64,000 bases of DNA from CAIVAT01 sp964525995 (GTDB lineage: Bacteria > Bacteroidota > Bacteroidia > Bacteroidales > FEN-979). The stretch lies in NCBI GenBank assembly GCA_964525995.1, contig CAZGIM010000011.1:62001-126000 (forward strand). The letters are read 5' to 3'. Below, piece after piece: positions 1 to 7,397 of this stretch; position 1 is the first letter of the stretch, and the number at the start of each line of letters is the position of its first letter. The position numbers and the translations under genes were made by a program. The notes below the pieces were generated by a model. It was not told the origin of the DNA, ran no database searches, and saw nothing but the letters and a program-made list of their open reading frames with translations.

Positions 1-122
1 CCGAGCATTACACTTTCACCGAGGAGGAGTTGGATTTCATCATCAATTACGATATCAAGTACCGTATGGGAAAGGAGTTGGAGAATGGGGATGGTGATGA
101 TGCGGGAGAAAGTGAAGAATAA
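1..122 (+). CDS. C-terminus of a probable Eco57I-like restriction-modification DNA methylase (partial)
   Basis: Only the last 39 codons are in the window, read from base 3 to the TAA at 120-122. The tail contains ELDFIINYDIKYRMG and then an acidic end. From memory this resembles the extreme C-terminus of large Bacteroidota class I SAM-dependent DNA methylases of the Eco57I type, but no catalytic motif is visible here, so the assignment is tentative. The next gene starts two bases after this stop, so the two are probably cotranscribed. Base composition is AT-rich compared with the rest of the window, as expected at the edge of an acquired defence island. Confidence 0.55.
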   Translation, partial: EHYTFTEEELDFIINYDIKYRMGKELENGDGDDAGESEE

Positions 123-124
123 AA

Positions 125-1825
125 ATGCCACAAATGAATGACGAAAAATTATGCAGCCTGTTGGATGAATTGGTCGAACTGCCTTTAGAAACGGAATGGG
201 TAGAGTTTAAATTAAACATAGGCAGCATTTCCAATGAGCAGATTGGTGAGTACATTTCAGCCATGAGCAATGGGGCCACCATTTCAAATCATCCCTTTGG
301 TTACCTGGTATGGGGTGTGCAGGATGGGACACATGCTGTTGCAGGCACTAATTTTAGCTTTACTACTGCAAAACAGGGTAACCAGGATTTGGAATTGTGG
401 TTAAGAAATTTGATGCACCCGAAAATCAACTTTGAGATATTTGAATTTGATTACCATGGCCGGCATATTGTGTTAATCAGGATACCTGCTGCAAAAGGCG
501 AACCTACCCATTTTCAAAAGAAAGCATTCATCCGCATTGGCAGTAATAAAACGGACTTGCGAAATTTTCCCGAATATATCCGGATCATTTACAATTCACA
601 GGCAGATTGGAGTGCCGGCATCATCGGGCAGGCAACAATCGATGATTTGGATACCGAAGCTATAAACCTTTCACGTGCAAAGTTTAAAGAAAGAAACACC
701 AGGAGCAGTTTTTATGATCAGATTGATTCATGGGATACAGTTACATTTCTTGATAAGGCAAAAGTTACCATTAAGGGTAAAATTACCAATGCTGCCATTA
801 TATTATTGGGTAAAGAAGAATCTTCACACTTTATCCTTCCGTCCATGGCCGAAATAACCTGGAAACTGGAAACCGAAGAAAAAGCATATGAACATTTTGG
901 CCCCCCGCTATTGTTAAACACTACGAGGGTATTGCAACAAATCCGGAATGTGAAATACAAGTTTTTTCCTGATAACGAATTACTTTCCGTTACAGTAAGC
1001 AAATATGATACACGTTCAGTTCTTGAGGCAATGAACAATTGCATTGCTCATCAGGATTATTCGTTGAACAGCAGGATTATTGTTACAGAAAAAATTGATA
1101 AACTTATCTTTTCGAATGCAGGCAGTTTTTTCGAGGGCAACCCGGAGGATTATACTGCCGGTGATAAAACTCCTGAACGCTACCGAAATTCATGGCTTGC
1201 AAATGCCATGGTAAATCTTGGCATGATTGATCGCCTTGGTTATGGCATTCACACGATTTACCTGTCTCAACGCAAGCGGTTCTTTCCCATGCCCGATTAC
1301 TTTCTGTCAGATTGCAACAAGGTAGTTCTTCATATTTATGGTCATGCCATTGATGAAAACTACTCAAAACTCCTTATGGAAAGAAAGGACTTGCCATTAG
1401 ACCGGATTGTTCTTCTGGATAAGGTTCAGAAAAAACAAACCATTACCGAAAAAGCTGCCTCTGCTTTAAGAAAAGAAAAACTCATTGAAGGAAGAAAACC
1501 AAATTATTTTGTAGCTGCTTCAGTTGCTGAGGCTACAAATGAAAAAGCAATATATATTAAAAATAAGGCATTTGATAAAGCTTATTACAAGGATTTGATT
1601 ATTGAATTTATTGTAAAATACAAACATGCAAGCCGCTACGATATTGATAATTTGTTAATGGAAAAACTTTCTAATATCCTGAATGAAGCTCAAAAAAGAA
1701 ATAAAATCCGAAACTTGCTCTATGAAATGTCGAAGAAAGATAAAACAATCTTGAATAGAAATAGATCAACAGCAAAACCTATGTGGGTGCTTACTAAAAG
1801 TAATGCAGGTTTAGACAAGGATTAA
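125..1825 (+). CDS. AlbA_2/Schlafen-type putative DNA-binding protein with HATPase_c_4 region
   Basis: A 566-residue protein of the family often annotated as RecG-related ATP-binding transcriptional regulator. Residues about 20-140 look like the AlbA_2 domain, with ETEWVEFK near the start and GYLVWGVQDG in the place of the usual G-hydrophobic-G strand. Residues about 290-400 look like HATPase_c_4: EAMNNCIAHQDY, then SNAGSFF and a DRLGYGIHTIY segment. The C-terminal 150 residues are lysine-rich and may be winged-helix-like. The start could be 125 or the second ATG at 134; both lie just after the stop of the methylase-like gene, which suggests translational coupling. Family members are frequent neighbours of restriction-modification genes, so a defence or accessory role is inferred. 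The molecular activity is not known from the sequence. Confidence 0.8.
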   Translation: MPQMNDEKLCSLLDELVELPLETEWVEFKLNIGSISNEQIGEYISAMSNGATISNHPFGYLVWGVQDGTHAVAGTNFSFTTAKQGNQDLELWLRNLMHPKINFEIFEFDYHGRHIVLIRIPAAKGEPTHFQKKAFIRIGSNKTDLRNFPEYIRIIYNSQADWSAGIIGQATIDDLDTEAINLSRAKFKERNTRSSFYDQIDSWDTVTFLDKAKVTIKGKITNAAIILLGKEESSHFILPSMAEITWKLETEEKAYEHFGPPLLLNTTRVLQQIRNVKYKFFPDNELLSVTVSKYDTRSVLEAMNNCIAHQDYSLNSRIIVTEKIDKLIFSNAGSFFEGNPEDYTAGDKTPERYRNSWLANAMVNLGMIDRLGYGIHTIYLSQRKRFFPMPDYFLSDCNKVVLHIYGHAIDENYSKLLMERKDLPLDRIVLLDKVQKKQTITEKAASALRKEKLIEGRKPNYFVAASVAEATNEKAIYIKNKAFDKAYYKDLIIEFIVKYKHASRYDIDNLLMEKLSNILNEAQKRNKIRNLLYEMSKKDKTILNRNRSTAKPMWVLTKSNAGLDKD

Positions 1826-2231
1826 GATAGAGATTAAGATAGAGAAAACCATATATTGCTGTATTTCAAAAAATTAAATCAAGAGAGGGAAATAGAGTTG
1901 GTAGAATGTAAGATAGGAGCATTTTTATTTTGTATGATGATAAACAAATAAAAAGAGGGGAATTGATAATGAACTTGGATAGAAACCTGGACAATGTGTC
2001 CAAGTGTATGGTATGATAGATGAGATTCTTAATAAACCAGGACATGCTAAAACAGAAGATTTACAGGATGTTATCGGATAAGTTCATGGGTGAGATGTTA
2101 ACAATCTGATGGATAGAATAATCAGTTAAGATGTTATTACCGGATATTGCCGGATTATTGATAAAAATGAAAAAGATAATACGTTGCATTGTTCATGAAA
2201 AGCTACTATTGGGAATCAACCAAATATAAAT
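1826..2231. other. Gene-poor, AT-rich stretch with decayed sequence
   Basis: About 400 bases without an intact gene. It begins with a two-copy 12-base tandem repeat (GATTAAGATAGA, 1820-1843) that includes the stop codon of the preceding gene. A 6-bp inverted repeat, TGGACA-ATG-TGTCCA, lies at 1988-2002. On the plus strand short protein-like runs appear in successive frames, for example DEILNKPGHAKTEDLQDVIG near 2020-2080, interrupted by stops and frame changes. That pattern suggests an old decayed gene, but I cannot name its family. Confidence 0.4.
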
Positions 2232-2699
2232 ATGGAAGTTTTAGATCATATTGGGAATACAGAACTCCTGAAGCTGGAAAAAACAGCTTTCCTGTGCAGC
2301 AGGGAAATCCCCGCAAGCATTGTACTAAAATGCTATGACTGGGCTATTGTACAAAGAGAGCAGGGGAACTGCATTATCGGAGGGTTCCATAGCAAGATTG
2401 AAAAGGATGTTCTTCATTATTTGCTCAAAGGCGACCAACCCATTATTTTGGCTATGGCAAGAGGACTAAAACAGCGTATGGAACCAGAATTAAACCACGA
2501 AATAGCGAAGGGAAGGTTATTGGTACTTACGCCATTCGGACCGGATATAAAGCGGATAACCGAAAGGACAGCAATGATAAGAAACCAGTTTATGATTGAC
2601 CTTTCTGATAAACTTGCAATCGGTTTTTCAAGTAAGGGAGGCAACCTGGAAAAGTTACTTAAACAAACCAAAAAAGAAATACTAAAAATCAGTGTATAA
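2232..2699 (+). CDS. DprA/SLOG-like Rossmann-fold protein
   Basis: A 155-residue stand-alone protein resembling the Rossmann-like core of DprA (DNA processing A) and related SLOG-superfamily proteins. The pattern is GNCIIGGFHS (the glycine-rich first loop, equivalent to SGGARGID), then IILAMARGL, then GRLLVLTPFG and TAMIRNQFMIDLSDKLAIGF, matching the DprA order of strand, glycine loop and R-N-x-x-I/M-x-x-L-S. It lacks the N-terminal SAM-like and C-terminal winged-helix domains of full DprA, so a role in natural transformation is unlikely. Small SLOG proteins often occur in mobile or conflict islands; nucleotide binding is plausible but unproven. It follows a decayed region and its base composition matches the AT-rich island rather than the downstream core genes. 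Confidence 0.65.
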   Translation: MEVLDHIGNTELLKLEKTAFLCSREIPASIVLKCYDWAIVQREQGNCIIGGFHSKIEKDVLHYLLKGDQPIILAMARGLKQRMEPELNHEIAKGRLLVLTPFGPDIKRITERTAMIRNQFMIDLSDKLAIGFSSKGGNLEKLLKQTKKEILKISV

Positions 2700-2771
2700 C
2701 ACTCCTAATATACATTTTTAATCGGAGTGAAGCGGAGCTAATTTTGAATTAATGATTTTTTCCCCGATTGC

Positions 2772-3620
2772 CTAAATCCTCGCCATATCGATCAGCACCG
2801 ATTCCAATTTCTTTTTCACAATACGGGTACGACCTTCGTAATCGTTGACAATCAGAGAGAAGATCAGCTTACGGCCGGTAATGGTGTTACAGTAGCCGGC
2901 GAAGCTTTTGACATAGTTGATGGTACCGGTCTTGGCCCTGATCCTTCCTTCGGCAATACTGCCCTTCATGGCCCTGTGTAACGTGCCGGTCATACCGGCT
3001 ACCGGAAGCGATTCGTAAAAGGTTTCGAAGTACGGTGATTCGCGCATAACATACAGGGCATCGACTAATTGTTTGGGAGAAATAGCGTTGTTTCGCGACA
3101 ATCCGTTCCCGTCGTAAAAATACATCCCCCTTGTATCGACTCCTTTTTCGCTCCAGAATTGCAGGATTGCCCTTGCGCCGGCCGCGGTGGTCGCCGATTT
3201 ATAAACCTTGCCGCCGATCTTACGGAGCAACTTCGAGGAGCGCCAGTTGACACTCATCTGATTGGTGACCATGACCTCGGGAATGACTGAGCGGCCAAAA
3301 AATTCAAGCGCGGCGCCGGTGACGAAAATTTTTAACGTAGAAGCCGGGATCATGGGAGTTCGTGCATGATAATCAGCTACGATGACCGGCTCCTTTGAGG
3401 TGATGTCAACTACCAGATAACCGATCGAAGCATCCTGGAATAGCGGATCCCGCTTCAAAGATGCCAGCGACTGAACCAAGGTATCGTAGGTGTGATCGGC
3501 ATCCGGTGTCTCCGTACCCGGCCGGGCCGCTGTCACACGCTTTTGCTCCTGACCGTTCCGGCAGGATGCAAGAACCGTCAGGAACAGGATGAGTATCCAC
3601 AGAAACCTTTTGAAATACAT
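2772..3620 (-). CDS. Shortened PBP4-type (S13) D-alanyl-D-alanine carboxypeptidase/endopeptidase lipoprotein
   Basis: A 282-residue serine D,D-peptidase of the DacB/PBP4 family acting on peptidoglycan outside the inner membrane. The three catalytic motifs are visible: PASTLK (active Ser about residue 94), SVN at about 123-125, and KTGT at about 230-233, with the family segment DGNGLSRNN before the last. The distance from SxxK to SxN is only about 29 residues, whereas PBP4 enzymes carry roughly 200 residues of inserted domains II and III there. This copy is therefore an internally deleted version of about 280 instead of 450-500 residues. I chose the ATG at 3620 because it gives a clean lipoprotein signal (LTVLASC lipobox); an upstream in-frame start at 3668 is possible. 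Whether the compact form is active cannot be told. Confidence 0.85.
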   Translation of the reverse strand: MYFKRFLWILILFLTVLASCRNGQEQKRVTAARPGTETPDADHTYDTLVQSLASLKRDPLFQDASIGYLVVDITSKEPVIVADYHARTPMIPASTLKIFVTGAALEFFGRSVIPEVMVTNQMSVNWRSSKLLRKIGGKVYKSATTAAGARAILQFWSEKGVDTRGMYFYDGNGLSRNNAISPKQLVDALYVMRESPYFETFYESLPVAGMTGTLHRAMKGSIAEGRIRAKTGTINYVKSFAGYCNTITGRKLIFSLIVNDYEGRTRIVKKKLESVLIDMARI

Positions 3621-3862
3621 GCTTTGAACGCTCACAACCGCAAATATCGAAATTTTTATCCGCTTCATCCATACCGGCCCGGAAATTTATCCCCAAAGTT
3701 ATTCACACTCCGGAATGTTAAATATACAAAATACCTATTAGATTATTCCATCCCAACCGGGTTTGGAGAATGTCAACAAATTCACTACTTGTAATTTAGG
3801 CCTTGTGTCTAATATCTAGATAATTGGTAGGAAACAATCTGAATTAATGAATAACAAAGCCT

Positions 3863-3870
3863 TACCTTTG
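3863..3870 (+). promoter_or_regulatory. -7 promoter element upstream of small lipoprotein gene
   Basis: TACCTTTG matches the Bacteroidota -7 consensus TAnnTTTG. No convincing TTG -33 element lies at 19-21 bases upstream, so this is a moderate call. Confidence 0.35.
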
Positions 3871-4007
3871 GAGATATGTTTCTTTTGAATTAGGGAATGC
3901 AAGGAATAGGGGCTATGTTTATGGGAGGTTCTTTCCTTCATGAGTATATAAGTATTTTGAAGACCAAGCCGATGGAAGTTTTTGGTGGTAATGCAAAAAT
4001 TAGAATT

Positions 4008-4460
4008 ATGAAAAGAATAAGCATAGTTTTAGTATTACTCATTATTTGCTGTGTTTCCTGTGATTATTCGAAACCATTTATTATTGACGGTCAAAAAATA
4101 TATACTTCACATAGTCAATGCGGAACAATTGTAGTAAGAGGTTCTTCATTCTCAACGTCTATAATGGTTTCTTGCACTTTTAATGGGGATTATCATATAA
4201 ATATCGACTCATTAAAAATAAAAGCAGCTTCTAGCCAAGATATGCTTTCCACTATTCATTTTCAATTGAACAATAAAGACTTTACAGTAAAGGAAATAGA
4301 AACAAAAGATGGAGATATATTATCTTTTAACTTCAATCTAAATTCAACTGTACCATATCAAAGTGCAACTGGAACAGTTTTGCTTTTGCCTTCAAATTTC
4401 ATTACATGTGTGGGTGAACCTATCATAACTGATACAATAAAGATACAGTTAAAAAATTAG
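4008..4460 (+). CDS. Small hypothetical lipoprotein
   Basis: A 150-residue protein of unknown function. From the ATG at 4008 it has a lysine/arginine n-region, a hydrophobic stretch VLVLLIICC and a cysteine in CVSC that could be lipidated. The rest is rich in Ser/Thr and predicted beta strands, with no recognised motif. The frame is open further upstream to an ATG at 3897, but that would bury the signal peptide, so the later start is preferred. The gene is AT-rich and flanked by decayed sequence, so it may be a recent arrival. Confidence 0.6.
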   Translation: MKRISIVLVLLIICCVSCDYSKPFIIDGQKIYTSHSQCGTIVVRGSSFSTSIMVSCTFNGDYHINIDSLKIKAASSQDMLSTIHFQLNNKDFTVKEIETKDGDILSFNFNLNSTVPYQSATGTVLLLPSNFITCVGEPIITDTIKIQLKN

Positions 4461-4683
4461 TAACAATATGATGAAAAGGACTAAGAACAGGACAAAACTT
4501 TAATGCAATTCATAAGATCGTTTATTGACAAAGTATTCATGAGGGTATGAGCTAAAACTCCAATCGAAAGGTATTTAGAGTACAGTAAAAATGTCAAGTA
4601 AGGAACTTAAGAATACAAATAATCATTAAACTCACTTTTTAATTCAACCCAATGAAAAAGTCAATTATTGAAACCTTAAAAAA
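4461..4683. other. AT-rich intergenic sequence, nothing recognised
   Basis: About 220 bases between the lipoprotein gene and the carboxyltransferase remnant. A short frame opens at ATG 4652 but leaves the remnant's frame near 4681, in a run of seven A bases. I see no terminator, RNA gene or repeat here. Confidence 0.4.
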
Positions 4684-5077
4684 ACAAATGTTGTTCCCAA
4701 GATCACCGTGATCACCCTCAAAGCTTATATCGGAGCATACGATGTGATGTCAAGCAAGCATATTGGCGGCATGTCAACTATACCTACCCTTGGCTGAGAT
4801 CGCGGTTATGTGACCCGAAGGCGCCGTGAACATCATTCACAAGGGTAAACTGGGTGAACAGGAGCGTACCGATGCAGTCGCATCCTACCGGAAGACCTTC
4901 GCAAATCCTTACAAGGCTGCTGAACTGGGATATATTGATGAAATTATCTACCCGAGGCAGACCCAGTCAAAACTGATTCAGGCCCTCGAACTGACTCATA
5001 ATAAAAGCAGGACCAATCCGGCTAAAAAACATGGGAACATTCCTTTGCAATATCAATTTTTAAGAGAAAACCGGTAA
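4684..5077 (+). pseudogene. 3' remnant of a biotin-dependent carboxyltransferase (propionyl-/methylmalonyl-CoA type) gene
   Basis: The last roughly 130 codons of an acyl-CoA carboxylase beta / methylmalonyl-CoA carboxyltransferase gene, now broken. The first frame gives VVPKITVITLKAYIGAYDVM and SSKHIGG, then loses the frame near 4790. A second frame gives AEIAVM, an in-frame TGA where the family has Gly, then PEGAVNIIH. This continues through KAAELGYIDEIIYPRQTQSK to the family-typical end NPAKKHGNIPL. The normal stop after that Leu is lost and the frame runs on about 10 codons. Intact members have about 510 residues; no trace of the N-terminal three quarters is seen. The remnant ends convergently 54 bases from the PP2C gene. 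Confidence 0.85.
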
Positions 5078-5130
5078 GGAACAGCCGCATACTGATGAAT
5101 CCGTCCTGCCAGGGTCATCCCATGATCCTC

Positions 5131-7128
5131 TTACCATGGAAGTCCGATTCGGAAACAACCACGGGCATCAGGTAACTTACAGGATATATCGATCACGGGT
5201 TGATTGCGGTAAGTTGCAAACCGTGGAACAGGCTCGGGACTACTGCAGGGACCGCTGCCGGTGAAAAGGTTTGGAGAGCCCAGCTCCGGATTAAAAGAGA
5301 GGGGATTCTCCATGATATTTCCTTCAGGATCATAAGTTACCAGGTAAAAGACATATTTTTCGACCATCCGGACCAAAAAGGCCGCATCGAAATACTTTCC
5401 GGCGATAATCGCAAGTCCGGATGAAAAAAAATGTACCCCGCTCCGCGAAATGAAATCCACACTGTCGGTAGATCCTTCCGTATCGCGGCTGTACCGGATC
5501 GTCAAAAACTTTCCGGAGTCGGTCGCGCTGACGATGAGCCCGGGTTGAACCAGCGCAGCCTGCGGAGCGGTTCCGTTTTCGATCAGATTCTCCTGTTGCA
5601 GATGTTCCCAGGTATCGATGCGGATCTCGGTCAGGTAAGAGGGACGGATATTTTTAAGGTCGGCGACTACTGCCTTAAGGAACTGGAAATTAAAACCCTG
5701 TGTCAGGATATTTGACAGGATCAACAGGTATTTTTCGCGGGAAGCGTTGACACTTTCGGGAGCAAAGAGCAGGCTTTTACCGTTTACAACCGTTGAACCG
5801 TCGGGTGCGACCACAGGTTTACCATTATACAGTATGCGCCGTCCGGACTGCGAATCTTCTTTTTTGAAGGGATGGAAATCGAAGATACTCAGAAGCGCCA
5901 GCGCCGACAAACCGATCAGGAGGATAATCCCGATGATGTTCAGGGTTCTGTTCCGGAACGACCGTGATGATTTTTCCCTGCCAGTGGCAACAACGGGTAA
6001 TGGATTGGGTTGTTGCTCCTTTACCGGTGATGGTTGATCTTTTGGCAATTTGGTTTTCCCGTAATAGATGTCCAGGGGATCGGGTGGCGGGCTCTTTACC
6101 GGCTCCGGTTTTCCAGCCCCTGACCGGTACAAGCCGGGACGCCCAACAGGAACCGGTCTGGCTGGCGCCACCGGCGAATCTGCCGGTCGGGTGCGGGAAA
6201 TAAGAGGGTGCGGAGGAATCCGGGGATGGGGTTTTGTCGGGCTTTCAGGGAGGGATGGTTCCTTTTTCTCAGCTACCGGTTTCGTGTCGGGAGTCTGAAT
6301 GGGTGGAACCACTACCGGTACAGGAGGACTTTTTGTTACAGGTAAAGGTTGCGGCTCCGGAACTAGGAAATTACGGTGGACCAGAATCAGTGTAATATTA
6401 TCGGTAGCGCCGTTCTCAAGCGCATACCCGACAAGGTTGGAGGCCGCTTCCGACAGGTTTTGTGAAATTCTTATCTGAGGCGATATGAACTCGGTTTTCA
6501 GTGCCCTTTTATCGAGGATCAATCCGTCGGTACATAAAAGCAGTGTCTCACCTTCGTTCAGGGTCAGGAAATCTTCCCCCGGTGGAAAAAGGTCGGGCCG
6601 GTCCAACCGGCCGTTGACAACCCGGGTCAGGATAGATCCGTATCGTTGCAAGAATTCGAGAGAGACCGTTTCATGATAATTTTGCTCAAATTCACTGATA
6701 TACGTATGATCAATGGTTAGCTGCCTGCTGTAATCAGGTCCCACCAGGTAAACCCGGCTATCGCCGATATTGCCGACAACGTAAGCATCCTCCAGGATTA
6801 AAACTGCCGAAAGTGTGGTCGCCATTCCCCTGAATTCATCATGGTCCATGATCTGCTGGCGGATGGTGTATTGCGCTAATTCAAAACATTCGGAAAGGAT
6901 CTTCCTGAGATTTTCTTTCTTTAAGGTATCGGGATGAATCCGGGTCAGATATTTCTGAATGGCTGCCAGTGCCGAACTGCTTGCGATGTCGCCGTGCGGT
7001 TCGCCACCCAGCCCGTCGGCCACTGCCACAAATAACCCCGTATCGTTCAGTTCCTTCACAAGGTAAGCATCCTCGTTGCCGGCCCGGAGGCCGGAAGTTG
7101 TCTGATATGCAATGGTAAACCGAAGCAT
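5131..7128 (-). CDS. PP2C-family Ser/Thr phosphatase with Pro-rich linker, membrane anchor and extracytoplasmic domain
   Basis: A 665-residue protein. Residues 1-250 form a PP2C/SpoIIE-like metal-dependent phosphatase with the conserved acidic motifs GNEDAYLV, VADGLGG, GNIGDSRVYLV, LCTDGLI and GATDNITLILV, which bind two metal ions. Residues about 255-390 are a proline-rich linker, a transmembrane helix (IIGIILLIGLSALALLSI) lies at about 396-418, and about 245 residues follow outside the membrane with no recognised domain. This suggests a cytoplasmic phosphatase linked to an envelope sensor. No Ser/Thr kinase or FHA partner is in the window. The ATG at 7128 is chosen because the open frame further upstream offers only a TTG, at 7158. 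A -7 box (TATTTTTG, 7170-7163) would place the transcript start near 7156. Confidence 0.85.
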   Translation of the reverse strand: MLRFTIAYQTTSGLRAGNEDAYLVKELNDTGLFVAVADGLGGEPHGDIASSSALAAIQKYLTRIHPDTLKKENLRKILSECFELAQYTIRQQIMDHDEFRGMATTLSAVLILEDAYVVGNIGDSRVYLVGPDYSRQLTIDHTYISEFEQNYHETVSLEFLQRYGSILTRVVNGRLDRPDLFPPGEDFLTLNEGETLLLCTDGLILDKRALKTEFISPQIRISQNLSEAASNLVGYALENGATDNITLILVHRNFLVPEPQPLPVTKSPPVPVVVPPIQTPDTKPVAEKKEPSLPESPTKPHPRIPPHPLISRTRPADSPVAPARPVPVGRPGLYRSGAGKPEPVKSPPPDPLDIYYGKTKLPKDQPSPVKEQQPNPLPVVATGREKSSRSFRNRTLNIIGIILLIGLSALALLSIFDFHPFKKEDSQSGRRILYNGKPVVAPDGSTVVNGKSLLFAPESVNASREKYLLILSNILTQGFNFQFLKAVVADLKNIRPSYLTEIRIDTWEHLQQENLIENGTAPQAALVQPGLIVSATDSGKFLTIRYSRDTEGSTDSVDFISRSGVHFFSSGLAIIAGKYFDAAFLVRMVEKYVFYLVTYDPEGNIMENPLSFNPELGSPNLFTGSGPCSSPEPVPRFATYRNQPVIDISCKLPDARGCFRIGLPW

Positions 7129-7162
7129 TGAGGTATTTTCGGGTCTGTTTTTCAACAATGTT

Positions 7163-7170
7163 CAAAAATA
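7163..7170 (-). promoter_or_regulatory. -7 promoter element for the PP2C gene
   Basis: On the minus strand TATTTTTG matches TAnnTTTG and sits about 35 bases before the ATG at 7128. A TTG lies upstream at 7197-7195, but its spacing of 24 is longer than usual. Confidence 0.4.
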
Positions 7171-7255
7171 CATCCTTACTTTGGATTTTTAATACAAGGA
7201 AAGAAAAATTGCAGATCGGTATCATTATCAAAACAGCATTCATGGTAATACTTTG

Positions 7256-7263
7256 TAACTTTG
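7256..7263 (+). promoter_or_regulatory. Possible -7 element upstream of the papain-like T9SS gene
   Basis: TAACTTTG matches TAnnTTTG and would give a leader of about 130 bases before the ATG at 7398. No good -33 element is seen. Confidence 0.3.
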
Positions 7264-7397
7264 CCATTTCCGGGCAACTATTTCAGCCGGTTAAGGGTCT
7301 TTTGAATCACCGGCAGGGATTGAATTATTCCGGCTGCCGGCATGTGAAACAGGGTCTTCTAATTCTGTCATGTCAGGGTATGAGATACCAAGGTAAG

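Noticed and set aside
3897..4007. N-terminal extension of the small lipoprotein
   Set aside because: It would place the lipoprotein signal 37 residues inside the protein.
7128..7397. Upstream extension of the papain-like T9SS gene
   Set aside because: It would bury the signal peptide and overlap the PP2C promoter region; the ATG at 7398 fits export.
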